A stretch of DNA of 64,000 bases from Planktophila grossartii. GTDB lineage: Bacteria > Actinomycetota > Actinomycetes > Nanopelagicales > Nanopelagicaceae. The stretch is from contig OZ248345.1 in the NCBI GenBank assembly GCA_965234365.1, positions 1 through 64,000 of the forward strand, given 5' to 3'. Positions within the stretch are counted from its first letter, which is position 1; each line of letters opens with the position of its first letter. Positions 26,388 to 35,526 of the stretch are shown piece after piece. The position numbers and the translations under genes were made by a program. The notes under the pieces were generated by a model. The model was not told where the DNA came from, made no database searches, and was given only the letters and a program-made list of their open reading frames with translations.

Positions 26388-27545
26388 ATGACTTCCGTCT
26401 TTGATGATCTCGTCGGTCAAGAACACATCACAGAAATCCTTAAGGGCGCCGGTGCCGCTTCTCGCACAGGCGAGGAATCACAGGAAATGACCCATGCTTG
26501 GGTTTTTACGGGGCCTCCAGGTTCAGGCCGCTCATCAGCTGCTATCGCTTTCGCTCAAGCTCTAATCTGCCCTAACAATGGCTGCGGCACCTGCAATGAT
26601 TGTAAATCCGCTAAAACACACGGACACCCTGATGTCGAAATCATTCGCACCGAAGGACTTTCAATAAAAGTTGAAGAAGTTCGCGAACTCCTTACCCGCG
26701 TTGCTTGGGCACCATCGATGGGCGGCTGGCGTGTAGTTGTGATGGAAGATGCCGATCGACTTACAGAGTCTGCAGCCAATGCACTTCTCAAAGCAATCGA
26801 AGAACCAGGTACGCGCACTGTTTGGTTACTCTGCGCGCCAACTCTTCATGACGTATTGCCAACAATTCGTTCACGTTGTCGCCACCTTCAACTACGCACA
26901 CCAAGTCTTGAAGCAGTGACAAACGTTCTAGTTAACCGTGACAACATCGCACCAGGCATGGCTGATTTTGCAGCACGCGTAAGCCAAGGTCATATTGGCC
27001 GTGCAAAGTATTTAGCTACCAATGAATCGGTTCGCAGCAACCGCAAAACAATCATGCAGCTGCCCCTTCAACTTGGTTCACTTGCTGCAGCCTTTCAAGC
27101 AGCACAAATACTTGTGGACCTTGCAACCACTGAAGCGAACACATCATCGGAAGAGCGCGATGAGAAAGAAGTTGAGAAACTTCAAGAAGCATACGGAAAA
27201 GGCGCAACAGGTCGAGGTATGGCAACAGGTGGCGCAAAAGCGGTTAAAGAACTTGAGAAAGAACAGAAGTCACGTTCTACCCGAATGGTCCGCGACTCCA
27301 TTGACGGAGCACTCCTCGATATCGCTACCTTCTACCGCGATGTCATGATGGTGCAATCCGGCAACACAGATTCGATGATAAACACAGATATGCGCGAGCA
27401 AATCGAAAGCTATGCCGCCAATTCTCCTTCACACTCAACCATCAATAAAATCAACGCCATTATGGAAGCGCGCGAGAACCTCGCACGAAATTCAGCACCG
27501 CTAGTCACATGCGAAGCGCTGATGTGCCAATTAGCGCGTAAATAA
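26388..27545 (+). CDS. holB: DNA polymerase III delta' subunit
   Basis: Clamp-loader subunit, 385 residues. It has an AAA+ fold with a P-loop-like GPPGSGRSS, where Arg stands in the usual Lys place as in non-ATPase delta' subunits. The zinc-binding region CPNNGCGTCNDC (about 62-73) and the sensor SRC motif (IRSRCRHLQL) are clear. A charged insert (about 250-290) lies before the C-terminal helical domain. It follows the MFS-tmk gene with no gap. Confidence 0.93.
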   Translation: MTSVFDDLVGQEHITEILKGAGAASRTGEESQEMTHAWVFTGPPGSGRSSAAIAFAQALICPNNGCGTCNDCKSAKTHGHPDVEIIRTEGLSIKVEEVRELLTRVAWAPSMGGWRVVVMEDADRLTESAANALLKAIEEPGTRTVWLLCAPTLHDVLPTIRSRCRHLQLRTPSLEAVTNVLVNRDNIAPGMADFAARVSQGHIGRAKYLATNESVRSNRKTIMQLPLQLGSLAAAFQAAQILVDLATTEANTSSEERDEKEVEKLQEAYGKGATGRGMATGGAKAVKELEKEQKSRSTRMVRDSIDGALLDIATFYRDVMMVQSGNTDSMINTDMREQIESYAANSPSHSTINKINAIMEARENLARNSAPLVTCEALMCQLARK

Positions 27546-27606
27546 CCTCTCAACCAACGCTTTAGGGTGGTCATCAGCACCCCTTGCAATACGGCAGAAT
27601 TCCACC

Positions 27607-28251
27607 ATGCGTCTAGACCATGTTTCTTATGTGACTTCCCATGATCAACTTGCTGACACAGTACAACGCTTAGGTTCGCGCCTCGGTAGCACATTCGTTG
27701 ATGGTGGAATCCACCCACGATTTGGAACACGTAACTTCACTGCTTCATTGAAGAACGGTCAGTACATAGAAGTTGTTTGCCCACTTGATCACCCAGCAAC
27801 AGAGCAAACACCTTGGGGTAAGGCTGTATCAAAGAAAGCTAACGAAGGCGGCGGTTGGTTTACCTGGGTCTTCTCTACAAAAGACATTGCACCTATTGCT
27901 TCTAAGTTCGGGCGCGATGCAATCGAAGGCCACCGTACACGTCCAAATGGTTCTGATCTCAAATGGAAGCAGATTGGCGTTAAAGAGATTGCTGATACTC
28001 GAGAATTCCCATTCTTTATTCAGTGGCTATCAGCTGATCACCCATCACAAGATGGAACACCACTCGCTGAAATCGAAAAGATTGTTATTGCCGATAAAGA
28101 TCAGCTTGCTGACTCTTGGTTTAAAGAAGACATTCTTGCGTCGCTTGGTGATGTCAATATTGAGTGGGTGGACCCATCAACAAACGATGATCAATCAGGA
28201 ATTGTTGCCGTACACCTATCAACCCCTTCGGGTCTAGTTGTACTCGACTAA
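27607..28251 (+). CDS. Glyoxalase-like (VOC) domain protein
   Basis: 214 residues. The N-terminus (LDHVSYVTSHDQLADTVQRL) and the paired beta-alpha-beta pattern place it in the glyoxalase-like PF13468 type of the VOC superfamily. The conserved HPRFGTRNFTASLKNGQYIE stretch fits this group. The reaction is unknown. A weak AGAATT five bases before the ATG may be a -10 element. It is the last gene before the AT-rich glycan island. Confidence 0.75.
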   Translation: MRLDHVSYVTSHDQLADTVQRLGSRLGSTFVDGGIHPRFGTRNFTASLKNGQYIEVVCPLDHPATEQTPWGKAVSKKANEGGGWFTWVFSTKDIAPIASKFGRDAIEGHRTRPNGSDLKWKQIGVKEIADTREFPFFIQWLSADHPSQDGTPLAEIEKIVIADKDQLADSWFKEDILASLGDVNIEWVDPSTNDDQSGIVAVHLSTPSGLVVLD

Positions 28252-28312
28252 GGAAAATTACTTCAAATACGCAACTTTCACGCCAATACCTCTCGGACTC
28301 AAGACAACCCGA

Positions 28313-28318
28313 TAACCT
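28313..28318 (+). promoter_or_regulatory. Leaderless -10 hexamer at the left edge of the glycan island (TAACCT)
   Basis: TAACCT, six bases (AGGCCC), then GTG at 28325 with an ATG right behind it. The spacing favours the GTG as the first codon. Confidence 0.5.
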
Positions 28319-28324
28319 AGGCCC

Positions 28325-29122
28325 GTGATGGCAAAATCAGAATTAGTCAATAAGTTACTCAATAAGTTCGAGCTTCAATTAAATAAGACAACTCCGCGTG
28401 AGACTCTTCTGGAATTCAGAAAAATGCTAACTCCAGTAGATAACGGATTTGAATTAATTCGAGCTGGCTCGGAATCTGACGGCGGCTATTTAGTCCCCGA
28501 TGATCTGAAGGGTATGTCCAAAATTATTTCAGGCGGCTGTGATTCCGCGTGGAGTTTTGAGAAGTTTTTCCTCGAACAATATGACGTGGAATCGATTATT
28601 GTTGACAGAATCTCGAAGAAACCAATCGACCTAAGTCCAAGAATCGAATATGTCGACGCATGGTTCGGGGAAGGCGATAATTTCGCATTTGTCTCACTTG
28701 CGTCAATTCTTAACGGGCTGGAGAAAACATCTGAACCCGAATTGTTGCTCCAGCTGGACATCGAAGGTGCTGAATTTTCCGAGGTGCAAAGAATTCCTGA
28801 AGAGGAGCTTAAAAGATTTAGAATACTTGTTATTGAATTTCATGGACTAGATCGAGCAATTAATCGCGAATTCCATAAATCCGTCATCTTGCCTGTATTC
28901 AAGAAAATCCTTAAAGATTTCGATCTTGTACACAGCCATGCAAATAATTGTTGTGGTGCTATATCTATCCATGGAGTGAACTTTCCGAGAGTCTTAGAGC
29001 TAACTTTTCATAATAAGTCACGTCGCGAAGGCTCCCTGAAGGTTCGTACAATTCCAAACCAACTAGATGTACCGAATGACCCATCCAAAGCAGACCTAAA
29101 ATGGGCTGGAAAAAGTGCCTAA
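28325..29122 (+). CDS. FkbM-type methyltransferase-like protein
   Basis: 265 residues. QLDIEGAEFSEV (about 139-150) and the SGGCDSAWSFEKFF and IEYVDAWFGEG segments match FkbM-like SAM-dependent methyltransferases, which O-methylate sugars in glycans. The glycine-rich motif I is weak (IISGGCDSAW). First gene of a four-gene plus-strand run; its end overlaps the next gene by eight bases. Start is GTG at 28325 by promoter spacing, or the ATG at 28328. The AT-rich codon use differs from the housekeeping genes to the left. Confidence 0.7.
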   Translation: MMAKSELVNKLLNKFELQLNKTTPRETLLEFRKMLTPVDNGFELIRAGSESDGGYLVPDDLKGMSKIISGGCDSAWSFEKFFLEQYDVESIIVDRISKKPIDLSPRIEYVDAWFGEGDNFAFVSLASILNGLEKTSEPELLLQLDIEGAEFSEVQRIPEEELKRFRILVIEFHGLDRAINREFHKSVILPVFKKILKDFDLVHSHANNCCGAISIHGVNFPRVLELTFHNKSRREGSLKVRTIPNQLDVPNDPSKADLKWAGKSA

Positions 29123-29954
29123 AACAAACTTAGATATTTACATTGGAGTTGTGCACTACTCACCTTTGGTGGCACGAAAACAAAATCTAAAACACTTAGA
29201 GAAACAATTTCCGGAACTCGAATGGATAACGGAAAGCGTGATTCCATCTACACAAGAAAGCGCCATCAAATTTGTGGATGAGATAAATCTCATGTCTGAA
29301 TTTGATTTTGCTTCGGGTTTAAGACTTAACTCATTTTCGCAAAAATACTCGCGGCAAACTAGTAGCAGGATAATCAAAATATTAAGATTCGCCAGTAAAT
29401 TCAGCAACCGAGCAAGGTCCTCAATCCTAGGAGCGCTCCCTCGAAGAAAACCGCTACCGAGTCATTGGAACGAAGTATCCCTGATGCATATGGAAGCTAT
29501 AAGGCACGGAATCATGTCAATGAAAGCATGGATATTAATTCTAGAAGATGACGCAGTAATTCAAGATAATTTTATGCTTTCTCTTGAAAATCTTGTTAAT
29601 CTCCCACGTGGGCAAAAAACCTGGATTAACCTTAATGATGGTGTTGGACCTAACTTGTTCAAACATAAGACAGATCCGACTCTTGAATACGGAGGTTTTT
29701 ATGAGGTAAACCCGCCAATGACTCGATGTACTGTTGCTTACCTAGTGAACCAAGAGCTCGCGAAAGAAATCCTAAATGAATTTGAAATCCATGGAATACC
29801 TAACTGGGTGCCAATTGATTTCGCCATCGACGCTGTATTGAAAAAACTTAAAGTAAATTGCTTATGGCAAGATCCAGCTTGTGTTCTGCAGGGCAGTTCA
29901 AACGGAAATTATCAATCAAATTTGCAGCAGCATCGGATCAAGAATGCCGAGTAA
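29115..29954 (+). CDS. Putative glycosyltransferase (GT25-like)
   Basis: 279 residues. The acidic metal-binding motif LILEDDAVIQDNF (about 141-153), with helical and strand pattern around it, resembles GT25-type (LPS glycosyltransferase) enzymes. A later LNDGVGP and PPMTRCTVAYLVN segment also fit. GTG start inside the end of the upstream gene (eight-base overlap) suggests coupling. Donor and acceptor are unknown. Confidence 0.68.
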   Translation: MPKTNLDIYIGVVHYSPLVARKQNLKHLEKQFPELEWITESVIPSTQESAIKFVDEINLMSEFDFASGLRLNSFSQKYSRQTSSRIIKILRFASKFSNRARSSILGALPRRKPLPSHWNEVSLMHMEAIRHGIMSMKAWILILEDDAVIQDNFMLSLENLVNLPRGQKTWINLNDGVGPNLFKHKTDPTLEYGGFYEVNPPMTRCTVAYLVNQELAKEILNEFEIHGIPNWVPIDFAIDAVLKKLKVNCLWQDPACVLQGSSNGNYQSNLQQHRIKNAE

Positions 29955-30867
29955 TTCTGATCATGTTGAGAAAGTTGCAATCTTATTACTCGGATATAAC
30001 AGACCTGAATTCATCCGTAGACGCATGCAGGAATTGGGAGAATTTAAGCCGCACAAGTTAATTATTTCAATTGATGGAGGCTGTGGCCCCGATGCACTCA
30101 AAGAATTTAAAGAAATCCAAGCACAAGTTTTAAGATCTTCACAAAATATGGAGTTTATTCTTCATGGAGAGAACTTGGGACTTGTCCGCCATATCACGGG
30201 AGCTATCACGAAGACGCTCGAGTCACATGAATACGTGATTGTCGTAGAAGATGATGTGTGCCTTGCGGAGAACTATGTAGAGAACATTCTGAAAAGCATT
30301 ACTTTAAATCTTGGCTTTAGAGTGGCGACTTTCGGAGGATTTTCCCCAGTCCCTGGTCTGAAAAATGCGAGAAGGCTCAATTCATGGAGAAGAACCAAAT
30401 ACTTCTCGGCCTGGGGATGGTGCGTGGGTAGAGATATTTGGTCTTTATATAGTCATGAAATTGACGAGCAGGAACTAATTGATGGGCTAAAAAACTCTAA
30501 GAAATGGAACTCGCTTTCTGAATATCAAAAAGCAACCTGGATTTATCGCTTTGAGAAAATAATCGCAAATCCATTATTAACTTGGGATTATCAAATGCAA
30601 TTCCTCTCATTCAAAATGGATTTTGAACATGTTTTACCAATTTTTAGAATTTCAGACAATGAAGGATTCTCTGATACTAGGAGTACCAACACCAAGGCAA
30701 CGAGACCACGTTGGATGGGAACGGGAACATCTGTAAGTAATTCACCCATAAGACGGTTATCGTTAAAGACAATATCTTGGCTCATGGAGAGATTGGATAG
30801 CCTCACAATCGCAGGAGACTCAAGAGTTAAAGAAATATTTGGAATCATCAAGAGAGCTAGTCAATAA
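29944..30867 (+). CDS. Putative glycosyltransferase (GT-A fold, HlpA-like)
   Basis: 307 residues. The N-terminus KVAILLLGYNRPEFIRRRM, then IISIDGGCGP, then VIVVEDDVCLAENYV and a FSAWGWCVGRDIW stretch are typical of a GT-A nucleotide-sugar transferase family often named HlpA-like (related in pattern to the gene at 33606-34517). The start is the ATG at 29944, which overlaps the upstream stop by 11 bases; an in-frame start 63 bases earlier would add residues with no family support. Substrates are unknown. Confidence 0.72.
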   Translation: MPSNSDHVEKVAILLLGYNRPEFIRRRMQELGEFKPHKLIISIDGGCGPDALKEFKEIQAQVLRSSQNMEFILHGENLGLVRHITGAITKTLESHEYVIVVEDDVCLAENYVENILKSITLNLGFRVATFGGFSPVPGLKNARRLNSWRRTKYFSAWGWCVGRDIWSLYSHEIDEQELIDGLKNSKKWNSLSEYQKATWIYRFEKIIANPLLTWDYQMQFLSFKMDFEHVLPIFRISDNEGFSDTRSTNTKATRPRWMGTGTSVSNSPIRRLSLKTISWLMERLDSLTIAGDSRVKEIFGIIKRASQ

Positions 30868-30885
30868 TGTTATGAGAAATCATAA

Positions 30886-31770
30886 ATGACCCGAAAAATC
30901 TTAATCGTTGGAACAGTTCGAAATGTTGCAAAAACACTTGCTCGCGATATCGCGCTGATTGATTCTGCGCTATCTGAAGACTTCGAGAAATCATATTTTT
31001 TTGTAGAATCCGATTCTAATGACAGGACACTTGAAGAACTCCATCAATTACAAAAAATGTATAAAGATGTCACATTTGTGGCTCTCGGAAAATTGCAGGA
31101 TAAGATTCCCGAGCGAATTGAAAGAATCAGGTATTGTCGCCAGCAATATGTCTTGAAAATAAGAGATTGCCAACCAAGTGAAAACTGGGACTACGTTCTT
31201 GTATGCGACCTGGATGGCATCAACAACATATTGAAATTAGATTACATTCAGTCTTGCTTCAATTCCCCGCCCCCATGGAGCGCTTGTTTTCCAGTTCAGA
31301 CCCATGGATATTACGATCTTTATGCATTGAGGCATTCGGTCTGGATGCCTCATAATATTTTTACTTATGTGAAGCAATTTGAGAGTCAAGTACTCAAAGA
31401 AATAGGCGGCACAACAAAACTTTTTGCTTCTTTTAGGGAGTATTTAGCAATAGATAAAATTAAACGAAATCATTTCTATTCGAAAATGTTGAAATTACAA
31501 AACCGACCTGAGTGGATTCGAGTCGATTCGGCATTTGGAGGATTAGGACTTTATGTGGCAGAGTCATTTATGACTCACGACTACACATGTCTCAACCTGG
31601 AAAAAGAAGTTTACTCGGAACATATTGACTTACATGCGTCCATGACCCAGGATGGTTTAGAGCTATATATAAACCCAAAATTCTTGAATTCAAGCTGGAA
31701 TTCATACAGTCTTAACAGACATTTTGTATTCCGGCTCTACCGCAGACTGGGCTGGAAATTAAGAGGTTAA
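30886..31770 (+). CDS. Putative glycosyltransferase
   Basis: 294 residues. It starts like a GT-A enzyme (ILIVGTVRNVAKTLARDI), has FVESDSNDRT and a DxD-like VCDLDGINN (about 106-114). This resembles Anp1-like/GT62-type patterns, but the match is loose. A conserved-looking RVDSAFGGLGLY lies near 208. Last gene of the left plus-strand run; its 3' end overlaps the convergent rfbA by 12 bases. Function is inferred from motif and place. Confidence 0.62.
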   Translation: MTRKILIVGTVRNVAKTLARDIALIDSALSEDFEKSYFFVESDSNDRTLEELHQLQKMYKDVTFVALGKLQDKIPERIERIRYCRQQYVLKIRDCQPSENWDYVLVCDLDGINNILKLDYIQSCFNSPPPWSACFPVQTHGYYDLYALRHSVWMPHNIFTYVKQFESQVLKEIGGTTKLFASFREYLAIDKIKRNHFYSKMLKLQNRPEWIRVDSAFGGLGLYVAESFMTHDYTCLNLEKEVYSEHIDLHASMTQDGLELYINPKFLNSSWNSYSLNRHFVFRLYRRLGWKLRG

Positions 31771-32625
31771 CAGAATGGCCTGCAAGTATTCCTTATAGGA
31801 ACAAACCGGCATTGCTCCAATCAATTTCGAGAAATGCTCGGTACTGATTAATCCCATTCGATATGCAACTTCATCTGGTGAGCCAATGCTCAATCCCTGT
31901 CTTTTTTCGATAGTTCTCACAAATTCCGAAGCTTCGAGAAGTGAGTCGGCACTTCCTGTATCAAGCCAGGAGGTTCCTCGCGCCAGTGGCTTTACTTTTA
32001 GGAGCCCGCGGTGAAGATATTCACGAAGTACGTCAGTAATCTCCAATTCACCACGACTACTTGGCACGAGATTTGCGGCTATCTCAAAGACATTTTGATC
32101 GAAGTAGTACAAACCTGGAATCGCTTGACTGCTCACGAATTTGACAGGTTTCTCAACAATTCCCGAAATCTCTCCACTTTCACTGAATGAAAAGACACCG
32201 TATTCTTCAGGATTCTTCACCCCGTACGAGAATGCAAGCGCGCCCTCATTGGAATATACATTCTCAAGTGAGAGGCCAAGACCAGCGCCGTACAAGAAAT
32301 TATCACCAAGCATGAGTGCGATAGGCTGATTGCGCATTTCCATCGGAACAAGCCGAAATGAATCTGCGATTCCACGAGGCTTGTCCTGAACTTCGTATGA
32401 AATCGAAATCCCCCATTGTGAACCGTCATGTAAAAGAGATCTAAAATCTGAAACATGGTTTTGATTCGTCACTAAAACTACATTCCGAACACCAGATAAC
32501 ATCAACGTAGTAAGCGAGTAATAAATCATCGGTTTGTCATAAACTGGAAGTAATTGTTTGCTTGTAACCTGGGTATTCGGCCAGAGTCGGGTACCTGAGC
32601 CACCCGCGAGTAAAATGCCATTCAT
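31759..32625 (-). CDS. rfbA: Glucose-1-phosphate thymidylyltransferase
   Basis: Makes dTDP-glucose from dTTP and glucose 1-phosphate. The 288-residue protein has the full N-terminal signature GILLAGGSGTRLWP, then KQLLPVYDKPMIYYSL, the LGDNFLYG metal-site strand and EKPVKFVSSQAIPGLYYFD. The ATG follows a strong GGAGGT ribosome site nine bases upstream. It is directly after rfbB in one transcription unit. The last two dTDP-rhamnose genes (rfbC, rfbD) are not in this window, so the final dTDP-sugar is open. Confidence 0.95.
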   Translation of the reverse strand: MNGILLAGGSGTRLWPNTQVTSKQLLPVYDKPMIYYSLTTLMLSGVRNVVLVTNQNHVSDFRSLLHDGSQWGISISYEVQDKPRGIADSFRLVPMEMRNQPIALMLGDNFLYGAGLGLSLENVYSNEGALAFSYGVKNPEEYGVFSFSESGEISGIVEKPVKFVSSQAIPGLYYFDQNVFEIAANLVPSSRGELEITDVLREYLHRGLLKVKPLARGTSWLDTGSADSLLEASEFVRTIEKRQGLSIGSPDEVAYRMGLISTEHFSKLIGAMPVCSYKEYLQAILLTS

Positions 32626-33585
32626 TTAAATCGCACCTCCGAACCACGAAAAATTATCTCGATACCATTCAAAGGTTTCCCTAAGGCCTAACTCAAAACC
32701 AACCATGGGCGACCACCCTAAATCCTGGGTTATCTTTCTTGAGCTGATCGCATATCTGAAGTCATGCCCTAGGCGATCATCCACATGCTTAACCTCACTG
32801 GATGAAGATGCGTCGAAAGACAATAACTTGTCTGCTAGTTCTAAGTTGCTGAATCGCAAACCAGTCCCGATATTGTAAATTTCGCCAGAAGCCCCTTTTT
32901 CAAGTGCAAGTAAAATCCCGGCCACATGGTCTCTGACATGTATCCACTCACGGACATTTTCACCACTGCCATAAACAGGGATGCTATTTCCGGTCAAGAT
33001 ATTTGCAATAAAAGTTGGAATAACTTTTTCTGAATCTTGCCAAGGACCATAATTATTACAACAACGAGTAATTACTAGATCTTGACGATATGTGCTCACC
33101 TGAGCCATGGCCAATAGGTCCGCCGCCGCCTTCGAAGCAGAATAGATCGAAGAGGGGTTGATAGCGGATTCTTCATTAGCTTCGCCGCTGACTACAGAGC
33201 CATAAACCTCATCTGTAGATACCACTACAGTTCGAATGGATGGGAATTCTCGTGTTGCAGAAAGCAAGGAATACGTTCCCGCGATATTGGATGAAATAAA
33301 TGGAGACCCGTTGGAGATGCTTCGGTCTACATGCGACTCTGCGGCAAAATGTAAAACAGCAGAACAGTCTTTTAACGCATTTCTAAAGCTTTCTACATCA
33401 TTAACATCACTCTCGATAAATTCAAGATTAGGATCTTCTAATTCATGCTCGATCCGTCTTAAATCTCCGGCATATGTAAGCTTGTCGACAACATAAATCT
33501 TACGGAAGCGACTTGAACTTGCCAGAGCTCTGACAGCTTCAGACCCAATAAAACCCGCACCGCCAGTTATTAAAACCGAAGTCAT
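32626..33585 (-). CDS. rfbB: dTDP-glucose 4,6-dehydratase
   Basis: Converts dTDP-glucose to dTDP-4-keto-6-deoxyglucose. The 319-residue protein shows the NAD motif TGGAGFIGSEAV, FAAESHVDRSI, STDEVYGSV (dehydratase Asp-Glu pair), the catalytic YSASKAAAD and RCCNNYGPWQ. It ends right where the rfbA start region begins. A TACTCT hexamer six bases before the ATG suggests an internal leaderless promoter for rfbB-rfbA, so the pair can be expressed apart from the upstream genes. Confidence 0.95.
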   Translation of the reverse strand: MTSVLITGGAGFIGSEAVRALASSSRFRKIYVVDKLTYAGDLRRIEHELEDPNLEFIESDVNDVESFRNALKDCSAVLHFAAESHVDRSISNGSPFISSNIAGTYSLLSATREFPSIRTVVVSTDEVYGSVVSGEANEESAINPSSIYSASKAAADLLAMAQVSTYRQDLVITRCCNNYGPWQDSEKVIPTFIANILTGNSIPVYGSGENVREWIHVRDHVAGILLALEKGASGEIYNIGTGLRFSNLELADKLLSFDASSSSEVKHVDDRLGHDFRYAISSRKITQDLGWSPMVGFELGLRETFEWYRDNFSWFGGAI

Positions 33586-33591
33586 GCCCCA

Positions 33592-33597
33592 AGAGTA
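33592..33597 (-). promoter_or_regulatory. Leaderless -10 hexamer for rfbB (TACTCT)
   Basis: On the minus strand TACTCT is followed by six bases (TGGGGC) and the rfbB ATG. It sits in the 20-base gap behind the upstream glycosyltransferase gene. Confidence 0.5.
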
Positions 33598-33605
33598 ATG
33601 CAGAA

Positions 33606-34517
33606 CTACATAAATCGATAAAAAAACACTTTAACCAAGTATTTTACTCGCGAAAGCAGGTTACTTCGGACTCCATATTGACTTTGTAAAACCATCCTAG
33701 CTATTTTAGAATCAATAGAATTTGAGTCGGGCCATTCATTTTCTCGAAATTCTGAGAGAGCAATATTGCCCAAATGAAATTCTCGGTGGTTACGTGTATG
33801 TGTGCCATCAGGACGGAATCCCACATTTGCGACAAGATTTATCCTAGGTACCAGAGTCTTCCAACCATATTTAAGACCGGCGAGAATGAACTGATAATCC
33901 CAAGTATCTAGTGAGTCGTTAAATACAGAGACAAATTTCTTATTCCAGAAACTCTTCTCGAGCGAAGACATACTCTTGAATGATTCCAATTCTTGCCAAT
34001 TCGATGACTCGAGACTGTAGTAATCCCATCGGGATTTCCATGTTGCCCAACCCCAGCTTGAGAAATACGGATGAAAATAGGAATTTGCCCCGAGACTTTC
34101 CTTTCGACTGAGTTCCAAAGAGCTGAAGCCAGAAATTGAGCCCACTTCAAAATCAAACTCATACCTAATTAGAGAATCGGCAACGAACTCTAAAAGGATC
34201 GGATTGAAGCGAATGTCATCTTCAAGAATCAGGCCAGAAGATTCTTTTTCAAAAAACCATTTTATTCCCCCAACAACCCCAAGCTTGCAACCTTGATTAA
34301 ATTCATAAATATTCAGTCGATCTTCAGGCACATTCATTCTTGCTAATTGAATGCAACTTGAGACCAGCAGAGCCTCCCCCGGTCGATCGACTCGAGGGCC
34401 ATCGATTGAAATATATAAATTAGAACATTTTTGTGATTTTAGAAACTCTAGTTGTTCCTTAAGCAAATCCGGACGATTAAAAGCAAGCACCAATATTGGC
34501 AAATTATTGATACGCAT
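33606..34517 (-). CDS. Putative glycosyltransferase (GT-A fold, HlpA-like)
   Basis: 303 residues. N-terminal LPILVLAFNRPDLLKEQLEFL, then LYISIDGPR, GGIKWFFEKESSGLILEDDI and FSSWGWATWKSRWDYY. This is the same family layout as the gene at 29944-30867; the two are far enough apart in sequence not to be a recent duplication. The ATG overlaps the upstream gene by 14 bases. Donor and acceptor sugars are unknown. Confidence 0.74.
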   Translation of the reverse strand: MRINNLPILVLAFNRPDLLKEQLEFLKSQKCSNLYISIDGPRVDRPGEALLVSSCIQLARMNVPEDRLNIYEFNQGCKLGVVGGIKWFFEKESSGLILEDDIRFNPILLEFVADSLIRYEFDFEVGSISGFSSLELSRKESLGANSYFHPYFSSWGWATWKSRWDYYSLESSNWQELESFKSMSSLEKSFWNKKFVSVFNDSLDTWDYQFILAGLKYGWKTLVPRINLVANVGFRPDGTHTRNHREFHLGNIALSEFRENEWPDSNSIDSKIARMVLQSQYGVRSNLLSRVKYLVKVFFYRFM

Positions 34518-35526
34518 TTGATTGTTTCATTATATTGAAATTAAAAGGCTTTCTACTTGAAACCAAAGTCCTTCTCAACCTCTTCAGCCAGATACGGTTT
34601 TGAACATCCAATTGATGCAAGACCTGATTTTCCAATATTTCGAAACCTAAACTACTTTCAAAGAAAAGCAATTCATGTCGGATCTGGCTGATGTACTTAC
34701 CATAAAGCAACTTCCAGACCTTTAATGCATTCGAAGGATAGTTGTATCGAGTGAAACCTGTAAGCACAAAATTCTTGGTGACTCGGATGCCATGGAAGTG
34801 AAAGCAAACAAGCTCAGAACCGTCAATAATTGGCTTGTGCGATATAGCACTTAGCCGCCTAGGTACTTTGAAGTAATACATTCCATTATTTATTCCAGGG
34901 TCAGCAATAGATTTCACAATTGAGTAATCAAGGTATGCATCGAGATAAAGTTGATCCGCGTACTTGTTATCTTCCAATCGAAGAAGACACCATTGACGAC
35001 ATTTGGCCGCCCAATCGGTCAATACCTCCTCAGCCGCCTTCGACTTTCGTACCGAAATCAAACCAGCATTAATTTGTCCATACTTGACACTCTCGCTCAT
35101 GGAATCTGGAAAAATGTGCTGAGTAAGTAGAATGTCGACAGAATTCATTGCACTTAACATAGGTTTAAGGGAGCGATAGAAGAACAGATCTGCATCGATG
35201 TAGGTGAGAATCGCTCCAACTGGAATCTCATTAAGTGTTTCCAAGAATAGAAAAGGCTTTAGAGAGATTAGCAATTCAATTGAACTTCGATCTTGCCTCA
35301 TCTCGTCCATTTCTTTTGCTATGCGGGGAATACCCAAGAGATTAATGACTGATATATTTTCATTCTGAAATCTGCTTTGTAGCGCGTCCACCACTAATTG
35401 TTCGTCAGAGTAGATATAGCCGATAGCTCCTGGATTTTGCGCAAGAAAAGAATTAATCGCTACGGTCCCTTGTATCAAGAACTTTGCATTAAAATACGTG
35501 AAAAAAAATGAGGGTGTATCAGTCAC
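34504..35526 (-). CDS. Putative glycosyltransferase (DxD type)
   Basis: 340 residues. A metal-binding motif TYIDADLFFYRSL and INAGLISVRKSKAAEEVL are seen in GT-A glycosyltransferases acting on glycans. The start is the GTG at 35526, which overlaps the upstream FkbM stop by eight bases; a longer frame begins 54 bases earlier but would overlap that gene by about 60. The C-terminal part is basic and helical. Substrate unknown. Confidence 0.65.
   Translation of the reverse strand: MTDTPSFFFTYFNAKFLIQGTVAINSFLAQNPGAIGYIYSDEQLVVDALQSRFQNENISVINLLGIPRIAKEMDEMRQDRSSIELLISLKPFLFLETLNEIPVGAILTYIDADLFFYRSLKPMLSAMNSVDILLTQHIFPDSMSESVKYGQINAGLISVRKSKAAEEVLTDWAAKCRQWCLLRLEDNKYADQLYLDAYLDYSIVKSIADPGINNGMYYFKVPRRLSAISHKPIIDGSELVCFHFHGIRVTKNFVLTGFTRYNYPSNALKVWKLLYGKYISQIRHELLFFESSLGFEILENQVLHQLDVQNRIWLKRLRRTLVSSRKPFNFNIMKQSNAYQ

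Noticed and set aside
27546..27606. tRNA gene after holB, as seen in some actinobacteria
   Set aside because: The 61-base gap is too short and has no cloverleaf arms or T-loop sequence.
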